Part shown: piece by piece, positions 16,848-26,464 of the stretch
Layout of the letters: each line of letters starts with the position of its first letter
Numbering within the stretch: position 1 is the first letter of the stretch
Source of the DNA: CAYUVH01 sp964448135
GTDB lineage: Bacteria; Verrucomicrobiota; Verrucomicrobiia; Limisphaerales; UBA8199
Length of the DNA: 63,735 nucleotides
Assembly (NCBI GenBank): GCA_964448135.1
Contig: CAYUVH010000008.1
Span: 1 to 63,735 of the forward strand
Direction of reading: 5' to 3'
The notes under the pieces: generated by a model
Database searches by the model: none
Seen by the model: the letters and a program-made list of their open reading frames with translations, nothing else
Told to the model about the DNA's origin: nothing
Position numbers and translations under genes: made by a program

Positions 16848-18131
16848 ATGAGCCTTTCTTCCCCCACTCAGGAGCCGAATCGCAACCCGGCGATGGCTTC
16901 GGACAGTGTTACGACGGCCACCCCGCCCCCGAACCGCAAGTGGATCGTCACTTTTGCGGGCACGGGCATCAATCTCGCGCTCGGCGTGCTCTACACGTGG
17001 AGCATGTTCAAGGATGCCATCGCGAAGGAATTCGGCTGGCAGGGGCAACAACTCAACGATCCTTACGCGATATGTTGTGTCGTGTTTGCGTTCGCGATGA
17101 TCCTCGCCGGACGATGCCAGGACCGTCTTGGACCGCGCGTCACGGCCACGATCGGCGGCCTGCTGGTGGGCGGTGGGCTGGTTTTGATCTCGCAGTCCAA
17201 AGCCTACGGAGTGTGGGTGTTGGGTTTCGGAGTGCTCGTGGGGATCGGCATTGGCTTTGGCTATTCCTCGGCCACGCCGCCCGCACTGAAGTGGTTTCCG
17301 CCGTCAAAAACCGGGTTGATTGCGGGCCTCGTCGTAGCGGGTTTCGGACTGGCGCCCGTTTACCTCGCGCCGTTATCCAAATATCTATTGCAAAGCCGCG
17401 GCCTGGAAGGCGCCATGATGTTCTATGGCATTGCGTTCCTTGTCATCGTTTGCCTGTTGGCCCAACTGCTGACCAATCCTCCGCCCGGCTACACCGCTAC
17501 CGCTCCCGGCGCAACCAAAGCCCCGCCTGCCGGCGTGAGTCCGACCGCCCTACTTCGCTCGCCCGCGTTCTATTTTCTCTGGATCATTTATTTCATTGGC
17601 GCAGGCGCGGGGTTGATGGTCATCAGCAGCATCAGTGGCATGGCCAAGAAAAGCATGGGCGAGGCCGTGTTCGTCGCCGTCGCCGTCATGGCCATCGGCA
17701 ACGCCGGGGGGCGTGTCGCCGCGGGCATTCTCTCCGACCGCATCGGCCGGCGCTGGACGCTCATGTTGGTGCTGCTGTTCCAGGCACTGCTGATGTTCCT
17801 GGCAATCCCGGTCGTTGGCGGGAAGGAATTGCATCCCGCGGTCATTCTCACTTTGGCCACGCTGATCGGCTTCAACTACGGCGCCAATCTTTCGCTCTTT
17901 CCATCCTTCACCAAAGACCTGTGGGGCTTGAAGAGCTTTGGGATGAACTACGGCATTCTGTTCACCGCGTGGGGCGTCGGCGGCTTTGCGCTCAGCCGGC
18001 TTCAGCAAATGCTCACGGTGAACAGCGGCGGAAGTTTCACTTCGTCGTTCATTACCGCGGGTGGCCTCCTGGTACTCGGCGCCTTGTTGACGCTTGCGCT
18101 CCGGTCCGACGCGTCAGCATCGAGGGGCTGA
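16848..18131 (+). CDS. OFA-type MFS transporter
   Basis: 427-aa protein with about 12 transmembrane helices. NLALGVLYTWSMFKDAIAKEFGW followed by YAICCVVFAFAMILAGRCQDRLGPR is the signature start of the oxalate/formate antiporter (OFA) family. The second half repeats the MFS loop motif as GRVAAGILSDRIGRRWTLM. ANLSLFPSFTKDLWGLKSFGMNYGILFTAWG is also family-typical. Members exchange small carboxylates such as oxalate/formate or take up lactate, but the substrate here cannot be assigned. No decarboxylase or CoA-transferase partner is nearby. Confidence 0.9.
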   Translation: MSLSSPTQEPNRNPAMASDSVTTATPPPNRKWIVTFAGTGINLALGVLYTWSMFKDAIAKEFGWQGQQLNDPYAICCVVFAFAMILAGRCQDRLGPRVTATIGGLLVGGGLVLISQSKAYGVWVLGFGVLVGIGIGFGYSSATPPALKWFPPSKTGLIAGLVVAGFGLAPVYLAPLSKYLLQSRGLEGAMMFYGIAFLVIVCLLAQLLTNPPPGYTATAPGATKAPPAGVSPTALLRSPAFYFLWIIYFIGAGAGLMVISSISGMAKKSMGEAVFVAVAVMAIGNAGGRVAAGILSDRIGRRWTLMLVLLFQALLMFLAIPVVGGKELHPAVILTLATLIGFNYGANLSLFPSFTKDLWGLKSFGMNYGILFTAWGVGGFALSRLQQMLTVNSGGSFTSSFITAGGLLVLGALLTLALRSDASASRG

Positions 18132-18145
18132 CGCACCCCGGCCGC

Positions 18146-20511
18146 TCAGGGTTTCTCTCCCCGCAGAGTGCGATCCAATCCCGGATTGTGCCGGACGATT
18201 TCTTTCAGCCACGCCTCCTGAAACCCAGGATCAAGCTGCTTGAGCGAGGCGGATAGCGCCGCCAACCGCTCCACAGTGACTTCGGAATCCACCGCGTGAT
18301 CGCGATACCACTGCTCCTGCTCGTTGCAGAATTCCTCCACCGGAGGTCGCTTGCCGGTGGCTGGGTCCAGCAGCACTACCCGGACGTCCGCCAACAGGGA
18401 CCGCATCGAAACCGGCACCGGCTTTTTGGGCGCGGGTGGTTCCGGGAGGGCGCGCAGTTGTTCCATCGCCAACTGGATTGCGTCGCGGTGTTCCGCGGGG
18501 GCTTTGGCCCAGAGATTCATCAATTGCTCCATGATTTCCTTCCGTTTCGCTGTGGGATCAGTGGCCTCGTAAATTTGACCGGCCAATGATCGCAACATAT
18601 TGGTCTGCAGCTCCACATCCGCCAGCGCCTCCCCCAGATCCTTGAATCGTTTGACAACCGGCAACGGCGTGGGCATCGCTTCCTGCTTGAGCGCGTCTTC
18701 CTCCGCCCGAAGTTTGGCGTCTGTTTCAGGGTATTGCGCACGCAAGTCTGGCCGGATGCGACAGGCCGCCTCCAGCGCGTGCTCACGATAGCCGCTCGCT
18801 CCCCAATTCTTCGCAGTTTCCGCGAGTTGCAACAGCGCCGGCACGGCTTCGGCGGCGGCCGGGACCATCGCGCCCAGCGCATTCGCTGCGCGATAAGAGT
18901 AAAGGCCGCCGTCCTTGTTGTCAGCGCTCAACCCCTTTACAAGCACCTGCCTGATCTCCGCCGACTTTTCGCCGGTCAACATCGCGAGGCCGTACGCGGC
19001 CAGCAATTGCTGTTGCCGATCCCCCTGCTCCAACATCAGGGACAACGCTTCGCGCAGGGTGCGGGCCACTTCCGGATATTTTCCCGCCTGCCGGCGCAGC
19101 GTCGGGTCAATCAGCTCATAGCGAAATCCTTCGGAAGCGCGGTCATTGGACTGAAGCAGGGCGACTATATCCGCGAGCGTCGCCGGGTCCAGGAGCGGCA
19201 GCGCGATGTCCTGTTCACCCGCCGGAGAGATGATCCGCGCAGACACAGACGGCACCAATGCCTCGACGGCGACCCGGCGCAAGTCAATCGGCTCGTTGGT
19301 GGCCAGCAGCAACTTCGAGAGCACCGGCCGGGCCAGCGCGATAGCCTGGTCGCGACGATCTGGATCCGAGCCGCCAGGTTGAGCGTGCGAATTCACCAGC
19401 AGGTCCCACACTCCGTAGAGCGCCCAGTGCCGGGTTTCGTAGTCTGCCGCCTGCCCACGTTCGAGCAGCACGGGCATGGCTTCGAGCCACTGATCGCCAA
19501 ACCGTCGAAGCACCGCCTGCAATTCCCGCGGCGGGAAAGTGGTGCGCGCCTCCGGATGTTCGAGCAAAGCGCTCAGCTCACGTTTCAGGTTTTCCAAGTT
19601 GGCGGCGGTGGCGCTCGGCGCGGTGGACGAACCCTTCCGGCGAGTAATCACAGAGTTCGCCGGAGCGGAGGAACTGTTCGCGGTGTTTGTCAGAGCCTGC
19701 ATCTGAGACAGACGCGACGCTTCGATTTTGGATCGTATGCCCGATAGAGGGGTGTGGATCAAAATGGCAGCGATACCCAGAGCACCCAGCAGTGCCGCCG
19801 CCTTGAGCGCCCCGCTCAGCGAAAACCACTTGCCGGCGATACCGGCGATTCCCGCCCCCGCCGCGCTTCCTCCCAGGGCTACCACCGACACTTTTCCGGC
19901 CAGCCCTACGGGCGCCGCCGACACTACATTGGCCGTGAGTGTGGCTCCCAGCGCCGTAACGGTCAGGGTGGTGCCTTTTTGTTGCAGCAGCCCGCGCAAT
20001 TTTTCCAGCGCCCGATTCACGCGCATGCGCGCACCGTCCTCGGTGGTGCCGATGGCATTGCCGATCGAGCGAAAATCGCGCTGCTCGAAAAATCGCAACA
20101 GCACCGGCACACGATCCGCGGGTTCAAGCTGATTGACGGCCTCGTCGAGGACGGGACGGATTTCGCCGATAGGATTTTCCGGATGATTCAGAAGGGTTTC
20201 ATTTCCATCGCCTGAGTTTCACGTTCCAGACGACGACGCTCCCCGCGAAACGCCTTCGCGGCGACGAAACAGGAGTGCCGGTGCAGCCAACCGCCGAGCA
20301 TCACGTCGCCCGGAAGAGTCCGGGCTTTGCGCGCGAGGTCCACGAACACCGTCTGCACCACGTCCTCCGCGAGCATCCGGTTTTGGCCGGTCATGCGATA
20401 CGCGGCGGAATACACGAGGTCCACGTAGCGCTCGACCAGGCACCGAAAGGCCGTGTCCGAGCCGTTCTTCGCGTAATCCCGCAGCAACACCTGACTGTCT
20501 GACATCGTCAT
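18146..20511 (-). pseudogene. ECF-type RNA polymerase sigma factor with C-terminal membrane/helical extension, frameshifted
   Basis: Two abutting frames form one gene. The first (20188-20511) encodes sigma region 2 (LVERYVDLVYSAAYRMTGQN...AEDVVQTVFVDLARKA) and stops with a TGA after MEMKPF. The second continues as LLNHPENPIGEIRPVLDEAV..LEPADRVPVLLRFFEQ and sigma region 4 (IGNAIGTTEDGARMRVNRAL). One extra A in the AAA at about 20190 restores the frame. After region 4 comes a membrane helix (LGALGIAAILIHTP) and ~500 residues of helical, HEAT-like repeats, an architecture common in Verrucomicrobiota. Such sigma factors are thought to sense envelope or extracytoplasmic cues. As read, the -35-binding domain is cut off. 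Confidence 0.85.
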
Positions 20512-20655
20512 CTTGATAATAAAAACCCGCCCATCCGCCGAACCGAACGGGAATTAATCCATCAACGCGTCGAATTATCCAGCCACAACACCCCCGAAGT
20601 CCCCCGCGTAACGCCTTCAATCTCCTTTACTGCCGGCTCTTCAGCTCAACTGCCA

Positions 20656-21987
20656 CTATACCATGGCCCTGTCGCGCATCGCCTGCTTCAACTCGGCGGC
20701 GTTCGGTCGGTCCGCAATGTAATCGGCTTCCCAAAACAAAACCTGCTTCGCGCCGAGATTGCCGGCGACGGCCAGCGTCTGGTTCAAGTCCGCGACATTC
20801 TGCGGCACCCACGCGTAATCCCAAACGTCCACCCTGCCCTCCGTTTCCTCATACAAGGCGCGATACGCGGATTCGGCATTTCCGCCCGTGCGATAGTATC
20901 CGGCGGCCACCACGGCGTTCATGAGACCCTCGCGCGACCACGTGTGCACGTCGAGCAGCAGTCCGCGCAGGTTGCCGTTGATGGGGTCCTGCATTCCGCG
21001 ATAATGCCACGGGTGACCGACCATGGCCGCGATCGGTAGCCGCGGACGCTGGTGATTCATCCAGCCGCGCACTTCGCGCATGAACTCCGTTTGCGGCTCG
21101 GCGCGCAATCGAGTCCACGCCTCGTCATCATTGGCGGGCAAAGCGGTCGCATCTTTCTTGCCTGTTCTCTTGCGCCACTTTTCCAGCAACGGCTTTTCAT
21201 AGCCGTAGTCCGCCACCCCCGCCGGGTCGTTCTGCGGATTGTCGCGGACGTCGCCCGTGCGGATCCAATCCAGAAAGAAACCGTCGAGTTTGTAGTTCGC
21301 CATCAATTCCTCGAGAATTTTGAGCTTGTACTTGCGCACCTCGGGATAAACGAAGCTCAGCTGCGAGTAATACGGCTTCCCGTTGCGGTGCTGCCAGCGA
21401 AACTGCGGATGTTTCTTCGAGAACTCGCTTTGCAATCCCCAGCCGTGATCATCTTCATTGACCGTGACCCATGCCCAAATCTCCAGTCCGATCGAATGCC
21501 CGTAGAGTACCGCTTCCGCCAAAGGGTCAAAATGAGCGTAGTCGAGTTTGTCGAATTTCTGCAAAAGCTCCTTCTGCTTTTCCTCCGTCATGCCTGGGCT
21601 GAACTTCTTGATCAAAGCCTTGTCCGCCTCGCTCTGCGGGCTCCAAAAACTGTCTTTGTCCCACTGCCCCATCGGCTGGAGCAATTTGCTTTTATACAAC
21701 GCCCTTCCGCCATCGAGCACCCGCCAGTGAATCCGGCTCCAGCCGCATTCCTTGCACGCGTTCAGCATCTGCCTCACGCCGTCCTTGCCCCAGGACACGC
21801 CCGGCTTGAGCATCCAATCGGAATGCGTCAATGGGGCGGAAAAAATGAAATGCCGCGTCTCCTCTTGTCTCGCCCACACACCTCGAGGCCACAGCGGAGC
21901 CACCGCCCCGGCCAGCGCGGTCGCGGCAAGGAATCTTCTCCGGTTAAATTTTTTTCCTCTCCGTGCCTCGGTGTCTCGGTGGTTCAT
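20656..21987 (-). CDS. Tat-exported glycosyl-hydrolase-like protein (GHL10-like)
   Basis: 443-aa protein. NRRRFLAATALAGAVAP at residues ~15-32 is a twin-arginine (RRxFL) export signal. The body has the TIM-barrel pattern of the glycosyl hydrolase-like 10/DUF187 family: HFDPLAEAVLYGHSIGLEIWAWVTVNED, YPEVRKYKLKILEELMANYKLDGFFLDWIRTGD and RLPIAAMVGHPWHYRG. The conserved Asp in FFLDWIR is the likely catalytic or binding acid. The first 12 residues (MNHRDTEARRGK) resemble intergenic text, so the true start may be slightly downstream, but the Tat motif must be included. Confidence 0.8.
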   Translation of the reverse strand: MNHRDTEARRGKKFNRRRFLAATALAGAVAPLWPRGVWARQEETRHFIFSAPLTHSDWMLKPGVSWGKDGVRQMLNACKECGWSRIHWRVLDGGRALYKSKLLQPMGQWDKDSFWSPQSEADKALIKKFSPGMTEEKQKELLQKFDKLDYAHFDPLAEAVLYGHSIGLEIWAWVTVNEDDHGWGLQSEFSKKHPQFRWQHRNGKPYYSQLSFVYPEVRKYKLKILEELMANYKLDGFFLDWIRTGDVRDNPQNDPAGVADYGYEKPLLEKWRKRTGKKDATALPANDDEAWTRLRAEPQTEFMREVRGWMNHQRPRLPIAAMVGHPWHYRGMQDPINGNLRGLLLDVHTWSREGLMNAVVAAGYYRTGGNAESAYRALYEETEGRVDVWDYAWVPQNVADLNQTLAVAGNLGAKQVLFWEADYIADRPNAAELKQAMRDRAMV

Positions 21988-22137
21988 GGGTCCGTGCTGA
22001 AAGCATTAAACCACCGGGCCACAAAGGCACAGGGAAAAGATGGATTGCAGTTGTTCCGTTTTTCACCTTTTTGGAAATTATTAATTTCAATTTGTTTCGG
22101 GTTTTGAAATCCGGATTTCGGATTCCGGCTCCCCCGG

Positions 22138-23838
22138 CTACTTGGGCACGAAGCCTTGCGGAAGTTCCTTATGCAGAATCACTTGCACCTGCTGATCCGA
22201 TTGCAGCGTGCGCAAGTTCGGAGGAAAATCCTTCCACACGTCGTAGGCCGCCTGCGGTCCATCGGTCTTGAGTTTTTTTTCCATCTTCGCCTGGAACTCT
22301 GCCATCGCTTTTTGGATGGCTTCCTGGTGCCGCGAGATTACGGCGTTCAACTTCGTCTCCGCCGCCGCGGCTTCGGGGGTGCCTTGTGCTTTGGAGTTTA
22401 CCTGCCGGTAACGGTCCACCTGGTCGCGAAAATTCTGCGGGTGCTCGGCTGCATACGCGTCCGCCTCGGCGAGCATCGCCGACACGCTGCCATCCTTGAG
22501 GGGATTTTGCACCGGGGGCGCCAGCTGACCGAACGGCAAAGTCATGCCGCCGGAGTTCGGCGTCGCGAGCTCCGCATCACGCGGTCCTGGACCCTCGGGC
22601 TCATCCGCTGCGGGCTGGCCGAATTCGTCCGGCGCGCTGCCACGGAATCGGCCGCCGGGTGGTCCGCCCATGGGTCGGCCATTCGGCGGCCCGTCTTCCC
22701 GCCGGGGAAAACCTTGCGGAGAGCCTTTCGCGTTCTGAACCGAGGCCGAAGCTTCCGAGGCTGGGTTCACTTTGCCTTTCGAGCGCGCGTTGAGCGCAAG
22801 CCCGACACCCAGGGCAAGTGCCAGGACAACTCCGACAATTAACACTGTGACCGGCGTGAAAGCCTTCCGCTTAAATCCCGCGAAATCCAGCCTCGGCGCA
22901 TTCCCCGCCTGCACCCGGCGCAAATCCAGCAACAATGCGTCGTAGTCCTGGTAGCGTTTGGCGGGATCCTTGGCCGACATCTTCTGGATCAAGTCCTCGA
23001 CCTCCGTCGGCAATTTCGTTCCCAAGTCTCCGCCACGCGGGAGCGGTTTGTTGGCGTGCGCCAGCACGATCGAGAACGGCGTATTGCCTTCGAACGGCCG
23101 CCGGCCCGTCAGCAGAAACAGCAGCGTCAGCCCCAGCGAATAGATGTCCGCGCGATGATCCACGTCGCTGGCGTCGCTCGCCTGCTCCGGCGCCATGAAA
23201 TACGGCGAGCCCATCCCCACGCCCGTGATCGTGAGATCGGACGACTCGGTCATGATCTTCGCCAACCCCAGGTCGGCCAGCTTGACGAGCCCGTCCTGCG
23301 TGAGCATCAAATTCGAAGGCTTGATGTCGCGATGAATGATCGCCTTGTCGGAGGCGGCCTTCAGCGCCATCGCGGCCTGCTCGATCACGTTCAACGCGTC
23401 GTACACCGGTAGTTTACCGCTCGCCTCCACGTACTCGTCGAGGTTTTGTCCCTCGACAAATTCCATCACCAGGTAGCAATGCCCGCTGCCCTCGCCGAAG
23501 TCATGGACCTGCACCATGTTCGGATGATTCAAGGCCGCCGCCGCCTTGGCCTCGCGTTGGAACCGCTGCAAAAACTCCGGTCGCGCGGCGAGCTGGCGGC
23601 TCAGAATCTTGACCGCGACCTTGCGTGAAAGATTAATCTGGATCGCCTCATACACCACGCCCATGCCGCCCTCGGCCAGCATCCGCACCAACTGATAACC
23701 ACCGATCACCGTGCCCGAAAAATCGGGGTCGCCCCCGGCGGGAAAGCCCGATCCTGTGGTCGTGGACGACAGCGCCGTCCGCGTGGCCATGGGAACAGTG
23801 CGGTCGCCGGGCTCGTTCATTGGTTTCGGTTCGTCCAT
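22138..23838 (-). CDS. Membrane-anchored Ser/Thr protein kinase (PknB type)
   Basis: 566-aa protein. Residues ~45-310 are a Hanks-type kinase: LAEGGMGVVYEA glycine loop, VAVKIL lysine, HRDIKPSNLML catalytic loop, ADLGLAKI in place of DFG, GSPYFMAPEQ activation segment and HRADIYSLGLTLLFLLTGRRPF. A single transmembrane helix (~345-365, VTVLIVGVVLALALGVGLAL) divides it from a Pro/Gly-rich linker and an outer helical domain with no sensor fold I recognise. The DLG instead of DFG is frequent in bacterial PknB relatives and should not abolish activity. Likely a regulator of envelope or metabolic processes; no phosphatase neighbour. Confidence 0.9.
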   Translation of the reverse strand: MDEPKPMNEPGDRTVPMATRTALSSTTTGSGFPAGGDPDFSGTVIGGYQLVRMLAEGGMGVVYEAIQINLSRKVAVKILSRQLAARPEFLQRFQREAKAAAALNHPNMVQVHDFGEGSGHCYLVMEFVEGQNLDEYVEASGKLPVYDALNVIEQAAMALKAASDKAIIHRDIKPSNLMLTQDGLVKLADLGLAKIMTESSDLTITGVGMGSPYFMAPEQASDASDVDHRADIYSLGLTLLFLLTGRRPFEGNTPFSIVLAHANKPLPRGGDLGTKLPTEVEDLIQKMSAKDPAKRYQDYDALLLDLRRVQAGNAPRLDFAGFKRKAFTPVTVLIVGVVLALALGVGLALNARSKGKVNPASEASASVQNAKGSPQGFPRREDGPPNGRPMGGPPGGRFRGSAPDEFGQPAADEPEGPGPRDAELATPNSGGMTLPFGQLAPPVQNPLKDGSVSAMLAEADAYAAEHPQNFRDQVDRYRQVNSKAQGTPEAAAAETKLNAVISRHQEAIQKAMAEFQAKMEKKLKTDGPQAAYDVWKDFPPNLRTLQSDQQVQVILHKELPQGFVPK

Positions 23839-24296
23839 GGTTCAGGGTGCGACGCCACGATTGCCTGAAAGGCTGCTGAATTTACAGCAAAATAAGCCGG
23901 GCCACCGGCGGTCACGCGTCGTCGCGCATCCGGGATGCCTGAATTGCAGACCTCGGCCGGCAGCCCATTTCCAACGAATCTTCGGTCAAAACTCATCACC
24001 CCCTTTCTTTACCTGAGAAGACCTGAAGATATGGTGAAGCGAGTGATAGAAGCGGGGAAAAATGGGATTGAAGAGGACTTTTCCGATGCGATTACCATCC
24101 ACCACGAGCGCTCGGGTCCTGTTTCCGGGAGAGGTTCGGGGACAAGGGCGGGTGCGACGGCAATGGAAAGCGGGTTGAGAGTTGAAGGTTGAGGGTTGAG
24201 GGTGGAGCGCGAACGAAGGTCATCACCGACCCAGCGCCAATGGTGATCAAATTGGAGCAGCGGCGTCATCGCCGGGCTCGGTACGCTGGTTCGGCC
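23839..24296. other. Intergenic region at the distal end of cassette array 2
   Basis: No gene found. It contains short direct repeats of GGTTGAGAGTTGAAGG/GGTTGAGGG type at 24175-24203 and a weak attC-like pair: GCGCGAAC around 24208 and GTTCGGCC around 24288, with CACCGACCCAGCGCCAATGG between. It may be the last, degenerate site of the array. Confidence 0.45.
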
Positions 24297-24632
24297 TCAT
24301 GGTGAGGGAATTCTATGTCCCGGAAAGGAACATGTCGGGGCGACCTCCCTTCGGCCGATCGTGTACGACCCGCCTGACGGACAATGGAACTTTCCGTGGA
24401 TATAAGCCAGGTGTGGGTCCAGGTCCTGCCACGTGGGCGCATTTGTCGTTGGCGACCCGTTATCCCGGGCCCATTCCTGTTTCGCTATATCCAACATTTT
24501 GAGGTAGCTGATGCAATTATTGCGATCTTTACTCGCAATATCATCAGGAACCGCGGCGTGATAGCCGAACTGGTAGACAACAACACCAACTGCCAGCAAG
24601 AGAAACGTCCCGATGCCAATCTTCCATCTCAT
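24297..24632 (-). CDS. Prepilin-like membrane protein (cassette gene)
   Basis: 111-aa protein from ATG 24632. An N-terminal transmembrane helix (IGIGTFLLLAVGVVVYQFGY) is followed by RNNCISYLKMLDIAKQEWARDNG, TWQDLDPHLAYIHGKFHCPSGG and a PTCSFPGHRIP terminus. That pattern (C-I..L..ID.AK..WA, CP.GG.Y, CS.PGH) recurs in many small verrucomicrobial proteins related to pseudopilins but lacking the FTLIE prepilin cleavage motif. The gene at 30727-31341 has a homologous C-terminus, so the array holds two members. The open frame runs further upstream, but the ATG before the helix is the sensible start. Role unknown. Confidence 0.75.
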   Translation of the reverse strand: MRWKIGIGTFLLLAVGVVVYQFGYHAAVPDDIASKDRNNCISYLKMLDIAKQEWARDNGSPTTNAPTWQDLDPHLAYIHGKFHCPSGGSYTIGRREVAPTCSFPGHRIPSP

Positions 24633-24732
24633 GCGGTCGCATGCGCCAAACCCCCGTGCTGAGGCAGGGTCGGTCCAGCGCGTCTGTCCCGGCAACTGAT
24701 GCCGCCCGCCCGCGCTTACTCCCGTGATTTCG

Positions 24733-25119
24733 TCAGGCGGTAACGATGTCATTGTGCAAATCTCGCTGCTGCTTGGGCAGGAATAATGTCGGAAAGAGCA
24801 AGCCGGTCTCGCTATCGGCAATCCACTGGCCATCCTGCTGAACCAGAACCTGCCATTTGTAATCCATGCCGAGACAGCGGAAGACCCTGAGCCGGCACGC
24901 GGTGGACAAACCGAACGCAAAGCACTTGAATGCCGCGTCCCCGTCGGCGAACTCCTCGTGCCAGCCCTCGAACCCAACCGTAAAATCGCTGACGCCCTCT
25001 CGAATCCAGACCCGAAATCCTGTCGGGCGCTGCGCCGGAATTTCCAGGAAGCCTTCCTTTGTTGTGTAGGTGACCTGCGGATACTTCTGGAGCCTTTCTT
25101 TGATGCGTGAAATTACCAT
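24733..25119 (-). CDS. Hypothetical soluble protein (cassette gene)
   Basis: 128-aa protein with no signal peptide or membrane segment. SRIKERLQKYPQVTYTTKEGFLEIPA, then FTVGFEGWHEEFADGDAAFKCFAFGLS and YKWQVLVQQDGQWIADSETG, suggest a compact alpha/beta domain. I think it belongs to a conserved family of small uncharacterised proteins, but I cannot name it. It is the next gene upstream of the prepilin-like gene on the same strand, 100 bp away, and starts just after the attC-like site 25132-25224. Confidence 0.7.
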   Translation of the reverse strand: MVISRIKERLQKYPQVTYTTKEGFLEIPAQRPTGFRVWIREGVSDFTVGFEGWHEEFADGDAAFKCFAFGLSTACRLRVFRCLGMDYKWQVLVQQDGQWIADSETGLLFPTLFLPKQQRDLHNDIVTA

Positions 25120-25131
25120 GCGTATGCGGCC

Positions 25132-25224
25132 GGTTAACGCGGCGGCTCAACTAAGGCAGGGATTGCGCGTCCAGCGTGCAGAAGAATTGTAATCCCGCCC
25201 TTGCGTGCAGCGCTCTTGTTAGAC
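25132..25224 (-). repeat. attC-like palindrome (array 2)
   Basis: Outer cores GGTTAAC (25132-25138) and GTTAGAC (25218-25224) flank GCGGCG and AGCGCTCTT arms, with an internal GGGATT/AATCCC stem. The TAA stop of the upstream membrane-protein gene lies in the GTTAG core. Confidence 0.65.
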
Positions 25225-25719
25225 CAGGTCTTCATGCACCTGTAGTCCGGTAAGCTCTGATAAACTCCGCCCAACTCTCTCAGCTTCGTAGCACGGCTTG
25301 CCAGCGCCGGCAAAGAAATACTGAATCGGCATCAAACGCCCGGAACGACGCTTGAGACCCACGAACATTGTATCGTCGCCCTCCGGGTCGTGGTGACGAC
25401 GAAACCCCACTCCCGTAAAGTCGCTCAACCGGTCGCGCCATCGCCAGACGAGATAACGCCCGAACAAGCGGCCCTCTCGAATGACCATGCCTGCCTGTGC
25501 GTCAATTTCGGTGTCCTGCTCTACGAGCAAGAACAATGAAACGAGAACAACCACCAAAGTGATAATGCGGGGCGACCAATCACTCTCGCCTCGTGTAACC
25601 AACCAAACGACAACCCCAAGAGCCACAGCCCCGACCGCGAATGCGTAGCGTCGCCGGGTGTGCGGATGCCACTTGTAGCGTGACTGTGGCATGATGCTAG
25701 CCGTGGTCTTGTTCGCCAT
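25219..25719 (-). CDS. Two-helix membrane protein (cassette gene)
   Basis: 166-aa protein. Two transmembrane helices at residues ~28-44 and ~52-68 are followed by a soluble PH-like region (GMVIREGRLFGRYLVWRWRDRLSDFTGVGF, YFFAGAGKPCYEAERVGRSLSELTGL). The layout recalls small bPH/'YcxB-like' membrane proteins with a strand-rich cytoplasmic domain. The first ATG (25719) lies inside the repeated 265-bp module, so Met10 (ATG at 25692) may be the native start. The TAA stop lies inside attC-like site 25132-25224. Confidence 0.65.
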   Translation of the reverse strand: MANKTTASIMPQSRYKWHPHTRRRYAFAVGAVALGVVVWLVTRGESDWSPRIITLVVVLVSLFLLVEQDTEIDAQAGMVIREGRLFGRYLVWRWRDRLSDFTGVGFRRHHDPEGDDTMFVGLKRRSGRLMPIQYFFAGAGKPCYEAERVGRSLSELTGLQVHEDLV

Positions 25720-25973
25720 GGTCTGAATATCTGACGTCTTGGGCGTCGGGTCAACGCATGGGGCGTCCTCGCGCCTGGAAAAAGGGGGCCTCCTCTCCCC
25801 AGCCCTCTCCTCGTTCCGTCCCGCTCGGAGCGGGACGGAACGAGGAGAGGGGGAAGGTTTTTTGGGGGTGCGCTTACCCAGGGCGTCGTTCGGTGACTCA
25901 CTTTGCCCTGGGCTGCTATCGCATCGTCCCTACAGGACTTCAGTTTGGCTCGCGCTGCTCGCATGGTTGGCGA
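25708..25973. repeat. 265-bp non-coding repeat module, copy 1
   Basis: Nearly identical to 27475-27738. It contains a perfect 24-bp inverted repeat (25803-25826 with 25828-25851) with a one-base centre. Both copies begin at CTTGTTCGCC and end at GCATGGTTGGCGA, both core-like words of the attC sites. The open frames inside have no protein character. It sits in the array as a gene-less cassette would. Confidence 0.8.
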
Positions 25974-26058
25974 GCGATCAGCTCACCGACGGCGGCTCGC
26001 CGCTGATGCTCGAATTGCCGAGCGACTCCGCCGAGCCGCCGTTCGGTGATGCGCGTCT
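25971..26058 (-). repeat. attC-like palindrome (array 2)
   Basis: CACCGACGGCGGCTC pairs with GAGCCGCCGTTCGGTG, leaving one bulged T, inside core-like words GGCGAGCG and GCGCGTC. The next attC-like site (26059-26148) follows at once, so there is no gene between them. Confidence 0.6.
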
Positions 26059-26148
26059 GGCGAACGATCAGCGCAGCCACGCCGGGCCAGTAAAGCCCGA
26101 TACGCCGCGAGAGGGACTCCCGGCTTTGGCTGACGCGGCTGGTTCGGA
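26059..26148 (-). repeat. attC-like palindrome (array 2), tandem to the previous one
   Basis: Bounded by GGCGAAC (26059-26065) and GTTCGGAC (26142-26149), with inner arms CAGCGCAGCC and GGCTGACGCGGCTG. Two adjacent sites without a gene look like an emptied cassette. Confidence 0.5.
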
Positions 26149-26155
26149 CGCGTAG

Positions 26156-26452
26156 TCATAAACTCGTAATCACTACGCTGTCGGAAGAATCCGAAAACTT
26201 GAGTGCCTCGTCAATAATCTGGCGAAGGAGAACAGCGACCTGCTCGCGCTTTCCGCAATGGTCCAAGAAGTAGACGCCTTCCGTCTCCACGACCACGGTC
26301 GCATCCGGCAACTCATCGGGACGACAAGGTTGGAAGCGAAACTCGATCTGAGTGGGAAATTGCGATGAGGGCTGGCCACCGAGACGACGCAGCAACTCCC
26401 CGACCTTCGGGAGACCTTCCGGCGCGCAAGAAACTCGATACTCAATACCCAT
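26156..26452 (-). CDS. Hypothetical small protein (cassette gene)
   Basis: 98-aa soluble protein: MGIEYRVSCAPEGLPKVGEL, then EFRFQPCRPDELPDATVVVE, GVYFLDHCGKREQVAVLLRQ and ALKFSDSSDSVVITSL. The alternating strand-helix pattern suggests a compact alpha/beta fold of immunity-protein size. I do not recognise a family. ATG at 26452, 12 bp after attC-like site 26465-26558. Confidence 0.65.
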   Translation of the reverse strand: MGIEYRVSCAPEGLPKVGELLRRLGGQPSSQFPTQIEFRFQPCRPDELPDATVVVETEGVYFLDHCGKREQVAVLLRQIIDEALKFSDSSDSVVITSL

Positions 26453-26464
26453 GGCGTGTGAAGC

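Noticed and set aside
20185..20195. Programmed frameshift in the sigma factor
   Set aside because: There is no strong slippery heptamer or downstream structure visible by eye. A single missing A in an A-run is more economical.
25803..25851. Perfect hairpin in the 265-bp module as a simple transcription terminator
   Set aside because: There is no U-tract immediately after it, and the same hairpin is carried identically in two mobile-looking copies.
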